Positions 26,692 through 35,690 of a stretch of 64,000 nucleotides of DNA are shown one piece after another. The notes beneath the pieces were generated by a model, which ran no database searches, had not been told where the DNA came from, and saw only the letters and a program-made list of their open reading frames with translations. A program made the translations under genes and the position numbers. Source of the DNA: Thermanaerothrix daxensis (GTDB taxonomy: Bacteria > Chloroflexota > Anaerolineae > Anaerolineales > Anaerolineaceae); the NCBI RefSeq assembly GCF_001306145.1, contig NZ_LGKO01000003.1, positions 52,087 through 116,086 on the forward strand, read 5' to 3'. The stretch's first letter is position 1. Every line of letters begins with the position of its first letter.

Positions 26692-29286
26692 TCACTTCCT
26701 CGTCTTTAACTCTGCCCAGCGTGCAGCCAGGCCCACCCACTCAATCCGTTGATGAAACGTAGCCCGCATTTCACTGCGCAAAGTGCGCAGATTTTGCAAC
26801 AGCTGCTCCTTCTGGTACATCCGCTCCATGCGCGCCAGGTAGTACTCAAACAACCAATTCCAGGGTCCCCAAAATGCTTGAGGACGGCGGTCGGCCCCCA
26901 GATCCTTTCCAGCGCGGCGGCGTTTCTCGATCTCTTCCTGGTAGCGCTCATCCAAACGGATTAACAGGCGCACAAAGGCACGGTTGGCGCTTTTATCTTT
27001 CAATAACCCCTCCAGAAACACCCGCGTATCATAAGCCGTTTCAAACGAAACAGATTCTTGCAGCAGGTAGCCAAAGCGCGACCAGGGTAGCGCCCGTCCC
27101 AGGAAGCAGATGGCATCTTTTTTATGGGCCTTTCCTCCTTTATCCCACCATTTAAGGCTCTTAGCGCGTTCCTCGGCCTGGCCGGCATCACGGGCTCCCT
27201 GTGCCAGCGGGTATTTACCGCTGATCAGCACCACCCCAGCACTGGCATGTACGCCAGGATGTCCGGCCGCATAAGGGATCAGGTCACGCCGAATGTCCAT
27301 AGCCAGTTCCACCACCTGATCCCATGCGCCCACAAAGAAGAGATCGTCTCCGCCGGAATAAATGGCGTACACACAATCTCCGTGCTTGCGGTTACGCTGT
27401 TGCGCCAGCACCCCCACCCAGCCCTCGAAGTAAAGACCAATTGCAAAACTGAGCGCAGCCACCCGGGAGAGGGTTGCCTTCTGCCCTAGCCCCTGGGAGA
27501 AAAGATGGCCCAGGTTGTCCACATCCATACGCAATACTCCCAGGCGCTTAATCCCCTCCGCTTGCATTTCCATCAATGCAAAAGGCTTGATCGAACCCTC
27601 TTGCAGATCCTGGCCGGTTTGCTTCTTATAGGCCTCACCAAACCCTTGAACGTCCTCCCTCTTAACAATCGGGCTGACGTTGACCAGGAAACGCCGCCCT
27701 ACGGCCACGTTGGAGGCTGGACGCACGCTTTTTAGGCTGGCTTCGTCCAGCGCCAGCACCAACCGTCGGCCTTTGGGCGGATGCAAGCCGTTCAGGGCTT
27801 GCTCAATATGCACATGCAGTCCCATACTGCGCAACACCTCGCTCCACGGGCTGGAACGATCTCTGAGTGCTAATGAGGTAGGCGGTGTGGGTAGGGTTGG
27901 TTCAAAATCCCACACCAGATAACAGGCCTTACGTAAGGGATCGCCCACCTCTTTTTCAAATGCCAGGCAAGCCTTGCACTTACGCACCCCTGGCTCATAT
28001 ACCTCGACGTCTTCATACTCACGACCACATACCTGGCATTCCGTTGCTTCATTACCTCCATGCCCCTGAGGCGCAAAGAGGGAGAGCAGATCCTTCGGCG
28101 CCAACTCAGAAAAACGGCGCTGCTTGGCTGCCTGAAGGTGCTCCCCCAGTTCCTGCCAGCGGGCGCTGATACGGCCGGCGAAGAAATCACGTGCTGGCAA
28201 GGCCAGGCAAGCCACTGCCATATACAGGTCGCCCCGGTGATGTGTGTAGAGGATATGACTGAGATCCCGGCGGATCTCTTCCAGTGCTGTCTTGTCGCTA
28301 GCGCGTGCTAGGAGGTAAAAATTTCCCCCACCCACGTAGACAAGATTTGTGATGGGCAGGTCCAGACGGCGCAGGATATAACGCGCCGTCGCCTCGGTGA
28401 GCAATTGCAGGTAGAACGAACGCCCGCGCAGGGCGCTGGTGGCGCCCCGGCTGGTAATGGTGTAGATAAAGTCCTGCACTCCCGAAAGATCACCCCCCAC
28501 CAGCAAAGCCACCTCGGTATCTTGGGATTCGGGGGCCTGCGCCAGAGCCATCAACTGCCCATCCGAAAGATCCGTCCCCGCCAGCACCGCAGCCAACGCT
28601 GCCGTCATACGACTGTGGTCGTACAGGCTAATATCCGGCAGACTACGGTAATACGCCGAGGGAACACTCCAAAAATAGCGCTGCATGAGCAAGAGCAAAG
28701 TTTCCAGATAAGTTTCTAAATCCCCCCCATTGGAATGAGCCTGCTTCAAAGTGAGTGCCTGATTTTTGAAATCCCCCCACAATTTGCCATAGGCTTGCGC
28801 AACCCTTTTGGAGTCCCATTCAGCCGCTGGGAACCATTGTCCAGCCGTCGCCCCATCGTTCAGATCAAGCGGGCGCAACGGCCAGTACAACGAATGGGGA
28901 TTATCTTCTCCGTCCGCCTGAATGACACTAAAGATGGAGAGCAATTGCTTGGGTTGGGTCGCGGGCTCATCCTCTTTTTCGGTTTCGGTGCGCTCCCCGG
29001 AAGAGAGGCGATCCGCCAGGCGTACAATGTAATGCTCGCGTTGGTAAGGACGGTGGTGTTGGCCGGCCCAGTGCTTAATCTCCTCGCCCCCTAGTGTGGG
29101 CGGCACAAGCGTTGCCACCACATCATGGCTCAATAGTGCATGCAGGCGTCCGTAATCTTGCTTAGCCTCTGCATCCCAGGTGCGCGAGGCACCGGTATCC
29201 CCCGCACGCAGAGCCACCTTCCCAATATCATGGAGCAGGCCGGCCAGGGCCAGTTTCAGGGCACGTTCGCGGCGATCCTCACTCAT
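26692..29286 (-). CDS. cas10: Cas10/Csm1, type III-A signature subunit with intact HD and GGDD
   Basis: 864 residues. The N-terminal HD nuclease has LAGLLHDIGK (His19, Asp20) and a second LLSHD. A first palm domain contains VGGDLSGVQDFIYTI. A zinc finger (Cys417, Cys420, Cys437, Cys440) follows. The second palm carries RLGVLRMDVDNLG and the catalytic YSGGDDLFFVG (GGDD 645-648), so it should convert ATP to cyclic oligoadenylates when target RNA is bound. A helical domain D4 ends the protein. Both activities, single-stranded DNA cleavage and second-messenger synthesis, appear intact. The ATG follows AAAGGAGG. It is the first gene of the effector operon. Confidence 0.95.
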   Translation of the reverse strand: MSEDRRERALKLALAGLLHDIGKVALRAGDTGASRTWDAEAKQDYGRLHALLSHDVVATLVPPTLGGEEIKHWAGQHHRPYQREHYIVRLADRLSSGERTETEKEDEPATQPKQLLSIFSVIQADGEDNPHSLYWPLRPLDLNDGATAGQWFPAAEWDSKRVAQAYGKLWGDFKNQALTLKQAHSNGGDLETYLETLLLLMQRYFWSVPSAYYRSLPDISLYDHSRMTAALAAVLAGTDLSDGQLMALAQAPESQDTEVALLVGGDLSGVQDFIYTITSRGATSALRGRSFYLQLLTEATARYILRRLDLPITNLVYVGGGNFYLLARASDKTALEEIRRDLSHILYTHHRGDLYMAVACLALPARDFFAGRISARWQELGEHLQAAKQRRFSELAPKDLLSLFAPQGHGGNEATECQVCGREYEDVEVYEPGVRKCKACLAFEKEVGDPLRKACYLVWDFEPTLPTPPTSLALRDRSSPWSEVLRSMGLHVHIEQALNGLHPPKGRRLVLALDEASLKSVRPASNVAVGRRFLVNVSPIVKREDVQGFGEAYKKQTGQDLQEGSIKPFALMEMQAEGIKRLGVLRMDVDNLGHLFSQGLGQKATLSRVAALSFAIGLYFEGWVGVLAQQRNRKHGDCVYAIYSGGDDLFFVGAWDQVVELAMDIRRDLIPYAAGHPGVHASAGVVLISGKYPLAQGARDAGQAEERAKSLKWWDKGGKAHKKDAICFLGRALPWSRFGYLLQESVSFETAYDTRVFLEGLLKDKSANRAFVRLLIRLDERYQEEIEKRRRAGKDLGADRRPQAFWGPWNWLFEYYLARMERMYQKEQLLQNLRTLRSEMRATFHQRIEWVGLAARWAELKTRK

Positions 29287-29317
29287 GCAGCCTCCTTTCG
29301 ACCCTCAAAAATGGTAC

Positions 29318-29384
29318 GATGCCCGCCGGTAAGTCCTGCACCCCGTGTGGTTCTCCCCCTCGCAGCAACCCCCGTACGGGCATC
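29318..29384 (-). promoter_or_regulatory. hairpin-forming leader of the csm operon
   Basis: In the 127 bases between the CARF-LuxR gene and cas10, GATGCCCG and CGGGCATC form a perfect eight-base stem closing a 67-base region, which can fold further (GTTGCTGC with GTGCAGGAC is partly complementary). It matches no RNA class I recognise. It ends 31 bases before the cas10 ATG. Confidence 0.4.
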
Positions 29385-29413
29385 CTTAAATTTAGTCACT
29401 TCCTTTCCATTCG

Positions 29414-30301
29414 TCATGCGGATTTTCCCGTATTTTCGGAATTTTGATACTGGAAATACAATCCCAGCAGCGCCACTAACTGCGCCCGGTTGACATTCTC
29501 CAGGCCCCAGTGCACCGCCGCCTTGGCATACGCCGAGCGCAGATGCTGCTCCACCGTGCGCCGCGAGAGATGCAGCGCCCGCGCCAGCGCTTCATCGCTC
29601 AGCCCCTCGCGCACCAGCCGTGCCACCACCCGCCGCTCTCCCTGGGTGAGATCCCTCTCCACAAACGTCTGCGCTTCACGCACGCGTTTTTCCAGGTCCA
29701 GCCGCGCCAGGCGCTCCAGTGCCTCATAGGGATCTTCCACCGCGCGTAGATGGGTCAGCGCGGGCGAAAGCGCCTCACGCAGCGGCACCGGAATGGGGAT
29801 CAGGTGCACGTCGTCCCCACGCTGTGGGTGCAGACGACGGCTGGTGAGGAAATCTCCCCCCGAGTAGAGATGCCACAGGTGATCCCCCTCATCAAACAGC
29901 AACTGTGCCGTCACCAGCGCAAACACGCTCAGCGTCTTGCGCCCGCCTGCCAGCAATAAATGCAGGCGCTCCCCCTGCCGCTTGGCTTGCCAGACACTGC
30001 GGTAAAGCGCCCGAAACGCCCATTGAATGGCCGTAGGCGTCTCCACATCTTCTACGACCTGCCCACGCTCATCGCAAATCGGCGTCAGGTGCAGAGCGAT
30101 GCGCCCGCGGTAAGGCGGAGCGGCAAATGCCTCGCGCAGAGCGTTTACGGCCTGCTCGATGGCCGCGTTCCCTCCGGTATGGACCACCTCCACCCGCCGC
30201 ACCGCTTCATTCTGCGCCAGCAGCAGGTCCAGTCCGGCGGTTACAACCTGGGGCTCCGTACCAAGGGTGGCGATCAAGGTGCAATTGGGCGGCAAGGACA
30301 T
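29414..30301 (-). CDS. CARF-like (Cas NE0113 type) sensor fused to a LuxR helix-turn-helix
   Basis: 295 residues. Residues ~7-175 look like the CRISPR-associated NE0113/Csx-type Rossmann sensor: TLIATLGTEPQVVTAGLDLLL and the ligand-loop motif LLLAGGRKTLSVFALVTAQLLF (AGGRKT 118-123). Residues ~218-283 are a LuxR/GerE-type DNA-binding domain (LTQGERRVVARLVREGLSDEALARAL, then LSRRTVEQHLRSAYAKA). It therefore looks like a transcription factor that senses cyclic oligoadenylate or a related nucleotide and could control the csm operon that begins 127 bases downstream. The start is ATG 30301, after GGAGG. The usual CARF regulator Csa3 has a winged helix instead, so this pairing is uncommon. The ligand is unknown; a ring-nuclease activity is also possible. 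Confidence 0.78.
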   Translation of the reverse strand: MSLPPNCTLIATLGTEPQVVTAGLDLLLAQNEAVRRVEVVHTGGNAAIEQAVNALREAFAAPPYRGRIALHLTPICDERGQVVEDVETPTAIQWAFRALYRSVWQAKRQGERLHLLLAGGRKTLSVFALVTAQLLFDEGDHLWHLYSGGDFLTSRRLHPQRGDDVHLIPIPVPLREALSPALTHLRAVEDPYEALERLARLDLEKRVREAQTFVERDLTQGERRVVARLVREGLSDEALARALHLSRRTVEQHLRSAYAKAAVHWGLENVNRAQLVALLGLYFQYQNSENTGKSA

Positions 30302-30342
30302 CCCCCTCCAATGACATTCCACAATAATCCAGCAGCAATGTT

Positions 30343-30351
30343 ATTATAGCA
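30343..30351 (-). promoter_or_regulatory. extended -10 promoter of the CARF-LuxR gene
   Basis: The minus strand reads TGCTATAAT, with a TTGCTT about 15 bases upstream. Just downstream an inverted repeat ACATT...AATGT spans the start region, a candidate operator for the encoded regulator. Confidence 0.55.
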
Positions 30352-30527
30352 AATCCCGCCCCGAAGCAACTTAACAATCCCCCTTCAAACCATGCCCTAC
30401 CGATCCTGAAACAGATTCTGAAGCCCCAATGCGCACCGTGCCCTTTAGATGGTCCCGGGTCGCCCACTCCAACGTGCAGGGCGCATCCGCACTTCCTCAC
30501 CATACTCCCTCCAGGCGCAAAAGGGGG

Positions 30528-30533
30528 TAAAAT
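30528..30533 (+). promoter_or_regulatory. -10 element of mutS2, probably giving a leaderless message
   Basis: TAAAAT ends nine bases before the mutS2 ATG. No ribosome site lies in that space, so transcription should start within two or three bases of the ATG. Confidence 0.45.
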
Positions 30534-30542
30534 CATCCTGCC

Positions 30543-32951
30543 ATGGACGAGAAGTCGCTCCACACCCTGGAATTTCCCAAAATACTGGATCGCCTGGCAG
30601 GTTACGCCGCCTTCAGCGCCTCGGCGGAACTGGCGCGCGCCCTGCGTCCCAGTGCCGATTTTGACGAAGTCAGCCGGCGGCAGACCCGCACCCGCGAAAC
30701 CCGCCACCTGCTCAACCACTACGCCGAAGTCAGCATCGGCGAAGCCCGGGATGTGCGCCCGCTGGTGGAACGCGCCGCCCGCGCCGGGGTGCTGCTCGGC
30801 AGCGAGTTGCTGGACATCAAAACCACGCTGGAAGCCGCACGCGATCTGGCGCGCTTCTTCGAGCGCCACGCGGCCGAATTTCCCTACCTGGCGAGCCTGG
30901 CCGCCCGCATGCCCCCACCCCCCGGCCTGATCGAGGCCATCTCCCGCGCCATCTCCGAACGCGGCGAGGTGCTGGATAGCGCCTCTCCGCGCCTGGCCGC
31001 CCTGCGCGCCGAGATCAAAGTGGCTCACGAGCGCCTGCTGGCGCGCCTCAACGCCCTCCTCAACGACCCCAAAATTGCCCCCTGGCTGCAAGAGAATCTG
31101 ATCACCCTGCGCAACGACCGCTACGTCCTTCCGCTGAAAGCCGAAGCCAAGGGCCATCTGCGCGGCATCATTCACGACCAATCTGCCTCCGGCGCTACCC
31201 TCTTCGTCGAGCCTCTCGCCGTGGTGGATCTGAACAACGCCTGGCACGAACTGCAACTGGCCGCACGCGATGAAGAGCGCCGCATCCTGGCCGCGCTCTC
31301 GGCCCAGGTTGGCGAACACGCCGAGGCCCTCATCACCCTCGTAGAGGCTCTCGCCGAATTTGACCTGGCGCTGATGTGCGCCAAATACGCCGAAGACCTG
31401 CGCGCCGCAGAGCCGGTGCTGGTACCTTTCCAAACCACCCGCCCCACTCACCCCGGCAGCACCCTGCGTCTCTACCGCGCCCGCCACCCCCTGCTCGATC
31501 CCAACCGGGTGGTGCCGATTGACGTGGTGCTGGATGACCAAACCTTTGCTGTGGTCATCACCGGGCCTAACACCGGCGGCAAGACCGTCTCCCTCAAGAC
31601 GGTCGGCCTGCTGGCCCTGATGGCCCAGGCCGGGTTGCAGATCCCGGCCCAATCCGGCTCCACCTTGAGCCTCTTCGAAGACGTTTTCGCCGACATCGGC
31701 GATGAGCAATCCATTGAGCAGTCGCTCTCCACCTTTTCCGGGCACGTGACCAACATCGTGCGCATCCTTCAACGCACCACGCCGCGCGCCCTGGTCCTTC
31801 TGGATGAACTGGGCGCCGGCACAGATCCCCAGGAGGGCTCTGCTCTGGCCCGCGCCATCCTGGCCCACCTGGTGGCGCTACCGGTCACCTGCCTGGTTGC
31901 CACCCACTACCCCGAACTGAAAGCCTTCGCCCACGCCACACCCGGCGTGGTCAACGCCAGCGTGGAATTTGACCTGCAAACCCTGCAGCCCACTTACCAC
32001 CTGACCCTCGGCCTGCCCGGGCGCAGCAACGCCCTGGCCATCGCCGAGCGGCTGGGACTGCCCCCGGAGATCATCGCCGCTGCCCGCGAGATGCTCAACC
32101 CCGCCGACCTGCGTGCCGAGGACCTGCTGGAAGAGATCCACCGCCAGCGCGATCTGGCCCGCCAGGCCCGCGCCGAGGCTGAACAGGCCCGCGCGGAAGC
32201 CGAAGCCCTACGTCAGGAACTGGCACGCCGCCTGGAACAAATTGAGGAGGAGCGCCGCGCCATCCTGCGCCGGGCCACCGAACAGGCCGAGGCCGAACTG
32301 GAAGCCCTGCGTCAGGAGATCGAGCGCCTACGCCGCGAACTGGCGCGCGCCCGCCTGCCCCTGGACGAGGTCAAACGCGCCGCCGAAGCCACCACCGCCC
32401 TGCAGGAACGTGCCGAAAAAGCCTTCAGCCCCGCCATCGCCCCCATCACCCCGCCCGAGCGCCCCGCCATCGGCGAACGCGTGCGCATTCGCTCGCTGGG
32501 ATTGGAGGGCACAGTGGTGGCCCAAGATGACGACGAAATCGAAGTGCAGTTGGGTAACCTGCGCCTGCGGGCTGCCTTGCAGGATATTCAGCGCCCCGGC
32601 CAGGTTGAGCCGCCGCCTCCGGCCTCCCCCACCCCACGTCGCCGCAAACTCGCCCCCGCACCGGCCTCGCCCGGCCCAAGCCTCATCGCCCCCTCACCGG
32701 GCCTGGAACTCGATCTGCGGGGGCAGCGTGCCGAAGATGCACTGGTGGCCCTGGAGCGCCACCTTGAAGCCGCGTACCTGGCCGGCCTGCCGTTCGTGCG
32801 CATCATCCACGGGAAGGGCACGGGCCGTCTGCGCCAGGCCATCCGCCAGGCCCTGGGACAGAACCCCTACGTGGCTACCTGGGAACGCGGCCTGGAGGGT
32901 GAGGGCGGCGACGGTGTGACCATCGCCCGCCTGCGCAGCGAAGCGGCTTAA
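30543..32951 (+). CDS. mutS2: endonuclease MutS2
   Basis: 802 residues, normal for the family. MutS2 acts on branched DNA and suppresses recombination, and in some bacteria rescues collided ribosomes. The N-terminal clamp/lever region starts MDEKSLHTLEFPKILDRLAGYA. The ATPase has Walker A GPNTGGKTVSLKT (from 341), the Walker B segment LVLLDELGAGTDPQEG and VATHYPELKAFA. A long coiled coil (~520-640) leads to a KOW-like segment (GERVRIRSLGLEGTVV) and the C-terminal Smr nuclease domain (LDLRGQRAEDAL, IIHGKGTGRLR). It stands alone on the plus strand. Confidence 0.97.
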   Translation: MDEKSLHTLEFPKILDRLAGYAAFSASAELARALRPSADFDEVSRRQTRTRETRHLLNHYAEVSIGEARDVRPLVERAARAGVLLGSELLDIKTTLEAARDLARFFERHAAEFPYLASLAARMPPPPGLIEAISRAISERGEVLDSASPRLAALRAEIKVAHERLLARLNALLNDPKIAPWLQENLITLRNDRYVLPLKAEAKGHLRGIIHDQSASGATLFVEPLAVVDLNNAWHELQLAARDEERRILAALSAQVGEHAEALITLVEALAEFDLALMCAKYAEDLRAAEPVLVPFQTTRPTHPGSTLRLYRARHPLLDPNRVVPIDVVLDDQTFAVVITGPNTGGKTVSLKTVGLLALMAQAGLQIPAQSGSTLSLFEDVFADIGDEQSIEQSLSTFSGHVTNIVRILQRTTPRALVLLDELGAGTDPQEGSALARAILAHLVALPVTCLVATHYPELKAFAHATPGVVNASVEFDLQTLQPTYHLTLGLPGRSNALAIAERLGLPPEIIAAAREMLNPADLRAEDLLEEIHRQRDLARQARAEAEQARAEAEALRQELARRLEQIEEERRAILRRATEQAEAELEALRQEIERLRRELARARLPLDEVKRAAEATTALQERAEKAFSPAIAPITPPERPAIGERVRIRSLGLEGTVVAQDDDEIEVQLGNLRLRAALQDIQRPGQVEPPPPASPTPRRRKLAPAPASPGPSLIAPSPGLELDLRGQRAEDALVALERHLEAAYLAGLPFVRIIHGKGTGRLRQAIRQALGQNPYVATWERGLEGEGGDGVTIARLRSEAA

Positions 32952-32955
32952 ACCA

Positions 32956-32996
32956 AAGGGCTGAAAGTGCTCCGCTTGTCTTCACTTTCAGCCCTT
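32956..32996. terminator. bidirectional terminator between mutS2 and the SARP gene
   Basis: A perfect 14-base stem (AAGGGCTGAAAGTG with CACTTTCAGCCCTT) and 13-base loop, flanked by short A and T stretches. It can serve both convergent transcripts. Confidence 0.8.
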
Positions 32997-33092
32997 CTCG
33001 CAGAGGGTCCCTCATGCCTCTGCCTGGGTGGCAATGCTCTTGCTTGAATTGAGTATACAAGGTCGGCGTTGCCAAAACGTGGACAAAAAGCG

Positions 33093-35690
33093 CTATAAGG
33101 CATGATTAAGCCACCGCTGGAGGCGTTCTTCAAAACGCGTGCGCAAGGATTCGGCAGCCACGTTTTGGAGCAAATGCTGGCGCAGGGCGTCCGCTTGCTG
33201 CCGATACATCTGCGCTGCGCCGTCATCCGCCCCCACCCGCAACGCCAACCCCAGCCCGAGAAATTCATATAGCGGAGATTGAAGATTCTTTGCGTGCTCG
33301 ATCAACAAACGCGTATGGCGTACCATCAGATCGGTGGCCTGCTGAGCACCGGCGATATGGGCCTGTAAAAGATGGTAGCGCAGCACCAACGTCCAAATCT
33401 TCCGTTGCGCCGCCTCATCCGCCGCCCGCTGGGCCACGCGGCGCGCCTCCTCCAGTTCGCTCCGCACAAAATGCGCCTCGGCCAGCGCCATTTCTGCTGC
33501 CAGCGCCACATGCATCATCTCAGCGTTGCGCGAGAGTTCCAGCGCGCGGTTCAGGAAGTTCAGCCCACCTTGAGATTGGCCGCCCAGCACCAGTGCCCAA
33601 CCCAGGCGGTAAAGGGCTTCCATCGAAGAATGCAGGTCCTGCGCCACCTCCAACGCCGCGCGGTATTCAGTTTGCGCCGCCGCATAATCCCCTAATGCCA
33701 GCCACAGGTCTCCTTGCGTGGTGTACACCTCCGCGAGCACCGGGTTGCGCCCCAACGAGGCCGCTGCCGCCCGTGCACGCTCCAGGGCTTCCCAGGCTGG
33801 CTGAACCTCCCCCAGATTCAACAGCACCTGAGCCCGGCACAGCCACAACCGGCCCGCCAGAGCCGCATTGCCCCAGCGTTCGGCCTCCCCCAACCCCCTC
33901 TGGCAAACCTCCAGCGCCGTCGCAAACTCACCCATCTCCAGGCGAGAAAGCGCCAACGCCAGCATTGCCCGCCCGCGGAAGCCCATCGTATCCAGGGCGC
34001 GGTTCTGCGAGAGGGCCTGCTCGGCAAAGATGCACGCCCGCTCCAGCCAACCCAGGATGTAGTACGTTTTGGCCAGCTGGTAGCGCGCATTGCCCAGCGC
34101 CCGCTGACCACTCAGCGTCTCCACCGCCTGCCCCATTTCCAGCACGCGCTGGTAGATCAGCACAGCGTCATAAAAGCGGTTGAGCAAAAGCAGTGCGGCC
34201 GCTTTGCGATTGAGCGCTTCCATCTGCTCTTCCAAATGACCACTTTTTTCCAGGTACGGGAGCGCCTGTTCTAGAAAGTTCATCGCCTGGCGTGCCTGCA
34301 TGCGCACGGTGGCCACCCGTCCCAAACCGCTTAGCCCGCTCCCGATCAGTAGCGCCTCGTAGCGCCGTTCGCCGTGGCCCAGCAACGCCGCGTAACAGCG
34401 CTCACTGGTCTCCAGGTCATAGCGATTGAATGCCACCTCCGCCCACCCGGTGTACAGACGATGAATCAACTCGGGGGGTAGCGGGCGCTCCAGGTGCAGC
34501 AGTAACGCCTCCGCCCGCTCAAAAGCCCCCATGGCTTCATCACCCTGCCCCATCAGAGCCGCCTGGTAAGCGGCCTCAACCCAATAGTGGACTGCCTGGG
34601 CTTCTTCACCCCCGGCCTCAAAATGCCTCGCGATGGTCGCCGCCTCTGCGGGTGCGTACCCGGATTGCTCCAGCGCCCGGGCCGCGCGCAGGTGCAGGTA
34701 CTGCAAGCGCGCCCCGCTCAGTTCCAGCAGCAGCACCTCACGAAGAAGTGGATGCTGGAAAAGATACTCACCCCGGATGTGCTCACTCGGGCGAACCAGG
34801 TAAGTGCGCTCCATCTCCTCCAGCGCCTCAATGATGACCTCAGCGGGTTCCTGCAACATGGTTTGGAGAATGCTCGTGTGGAAGGTCTCGCCCAGCACAG
34901 CCGCTGCGAGCAGGATCTGACGCGTCTGCGGGCGCAGCAAACGCAGACGTTCGTTGGCCAAAGCGCGCACACTTTGCGCTACCGGGAACGTGCCCGGCGG
35001 GTTTTCCGGATCAAGATCCGGGTGCGTTTCCATTAATGCGCGCATGGTCTCCAGAATGAAAAGGGGATTACCGCCAGTCACGCGTGCCAGCGCCTTCACC
35101 CATGCCGCAGGCGCGGGCTGACCCAGCGCATAACGGGTTATCTGCGCCACCGCCTCAGTGGAAAGCGGACCTAATGAGATCACCTTCACCAGCCAGGAGA
35201 CCGGCGAGGTGGTCAGAAAGTTTTGCAGAGCCGCATTGGGCTCTTCGGGACGAGCGGCTATGACCAGCAAATTGCCGTGGGTGAAAAAGCGCTGATGAGT
35301 CAGATAGGCTAGCACATTCAAAGTCGCCACATCGCACCACTGCGCATCATCCAGGAAGAAAAGCACGTGCCCCCCGTGGCCCAGGCGGCGCAGTACCTGC
35401 TCAACTGCCGCCGCAAGGTGCACCTCACGGGTCTCCGACAGGGACGTCGCACCGGGGGGAACGTAGATGGCCAATTCAGGCAGAAGCGGGAGCAAAATTT
35501 GCAACCAGTGCGGCGACAGAGTTTGCCACTCCTCGGTGAGAACCGCCTCTTGCAAAGCCCGCCCCAGCGGGTGGTAGAGGATCTCCTTCTCATGCGCCAG
35601 CGCACTTGCCAGCACCAGACGTGGCGCCGGCTGCAAAGACTGGTAGAGTTCAAACATCAGGCGACTTTTACCGCTGCCTGCCTCCCCCAC
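33093..35690 (-). CDS. ATPase/TPR part of a frameshifted SARP-type regulator
   Basis: About 865 residues that continue the protein begun at 36601 in another frame. The frame opens directly at Walker A, GEAGSGKSRLMFEL, followed by the AAA/STAND features VLFFLDDAQWCD (Walker B) and LLVIAARPEEPN. From about residue 330 to the end it is a run of tetratricopeptide-like helical repeats (e.g. AVHYWVEAAYQAALMGQGDEAMGAFERA). Its only available start (GTG 35690) would remove the N-terminal half of the nucleotide-binding fold, so independent translation is unlikely. Joined to the upstream part it makes a ~1170-residue regulator like those with SARP, ATPase and TPR modules. It is the last gene of the recN run. 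Confidence 0.72.
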   Translation of the reverse strand: MGEAGSGKSRLMFELYQSLQPAPRLVLASALAHEKEILYHPLGRALQEAVLTEEWQTLSPHWLQILLPLLPELAIYVPPGATSLSETREVHLAAAVEQVLRRLGHGGHVLFFLDDAQWCDVATLNVLAYLTHQRFFTHGNLLVIAARPEEPNAALQNFLTTSPVSWLVKVISLGPLSTEAVAQITRYALGQPAPAAWVKALARVTGGNPLFILETMRALMETHPDLDPENPPGTFPVAQSVRALANERLRLLRPQTRQILLAAAVLGETFHTSILQTMLQEPAEVIIEALEEMERTYLVRPSEHIRGEYLFQHPLLREVLLLELSGARLQYLHLRAARALEQSGYAPAEAATIARHFEAGGEEAQAVHYWVEAAYQAALMGQGDEAMGAFERAEALLLHLERPLPPELIHRLYTGWAEVAFNRYDLETSERCYAALLGHGERRYEALLIGSGLSGLGRVATVRMQARQAMNFLEQALPYLEKSGHLEEQMEALNRKAAALLLLNRFYDAVLIYQRVLEMGQAVETLSGQRALGNARYQLAKTYYILGWLERACIFAEQALSQNRALDTMGFRGRAMLALALSRLEMGEFATALEVCQRGLGEAERWGNAALAGRLWLCRAQVLLNLGEVQPAWEALERARAAAASLGRNPVLAEVYTTQGDLWLALGDYAAAQTEYRAALEVAQDLHSSMEALYRLGWALVLGGQSQGGLNFLNRALELSRNAEMMHVALAAEMALAEAHFVRSELEEARRVAQRAADEAAQRKIWTLVLRYHLLQAHIAGAQQATDLMVRHTRLLIEHAKNLQSPLYEFLGLGLALRVGADDGAAQMYRQQADALRQHLLQNVAAESLRTRFEERLQRWLNHAL

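Noticed and set aside
20485..30301. CRISPR array
   Set aside because: No regularly spaced 25-40 base repeats were found near the csm genes or elsewhere in the window.
30207..31868. A 553-codon open frame antisense to mutS2 and the CARF-LuxR promoter
   Set aside because: It mirrors the codon bias of mutS2, has no ribosome site or known motif, and overlaps a certain gene.
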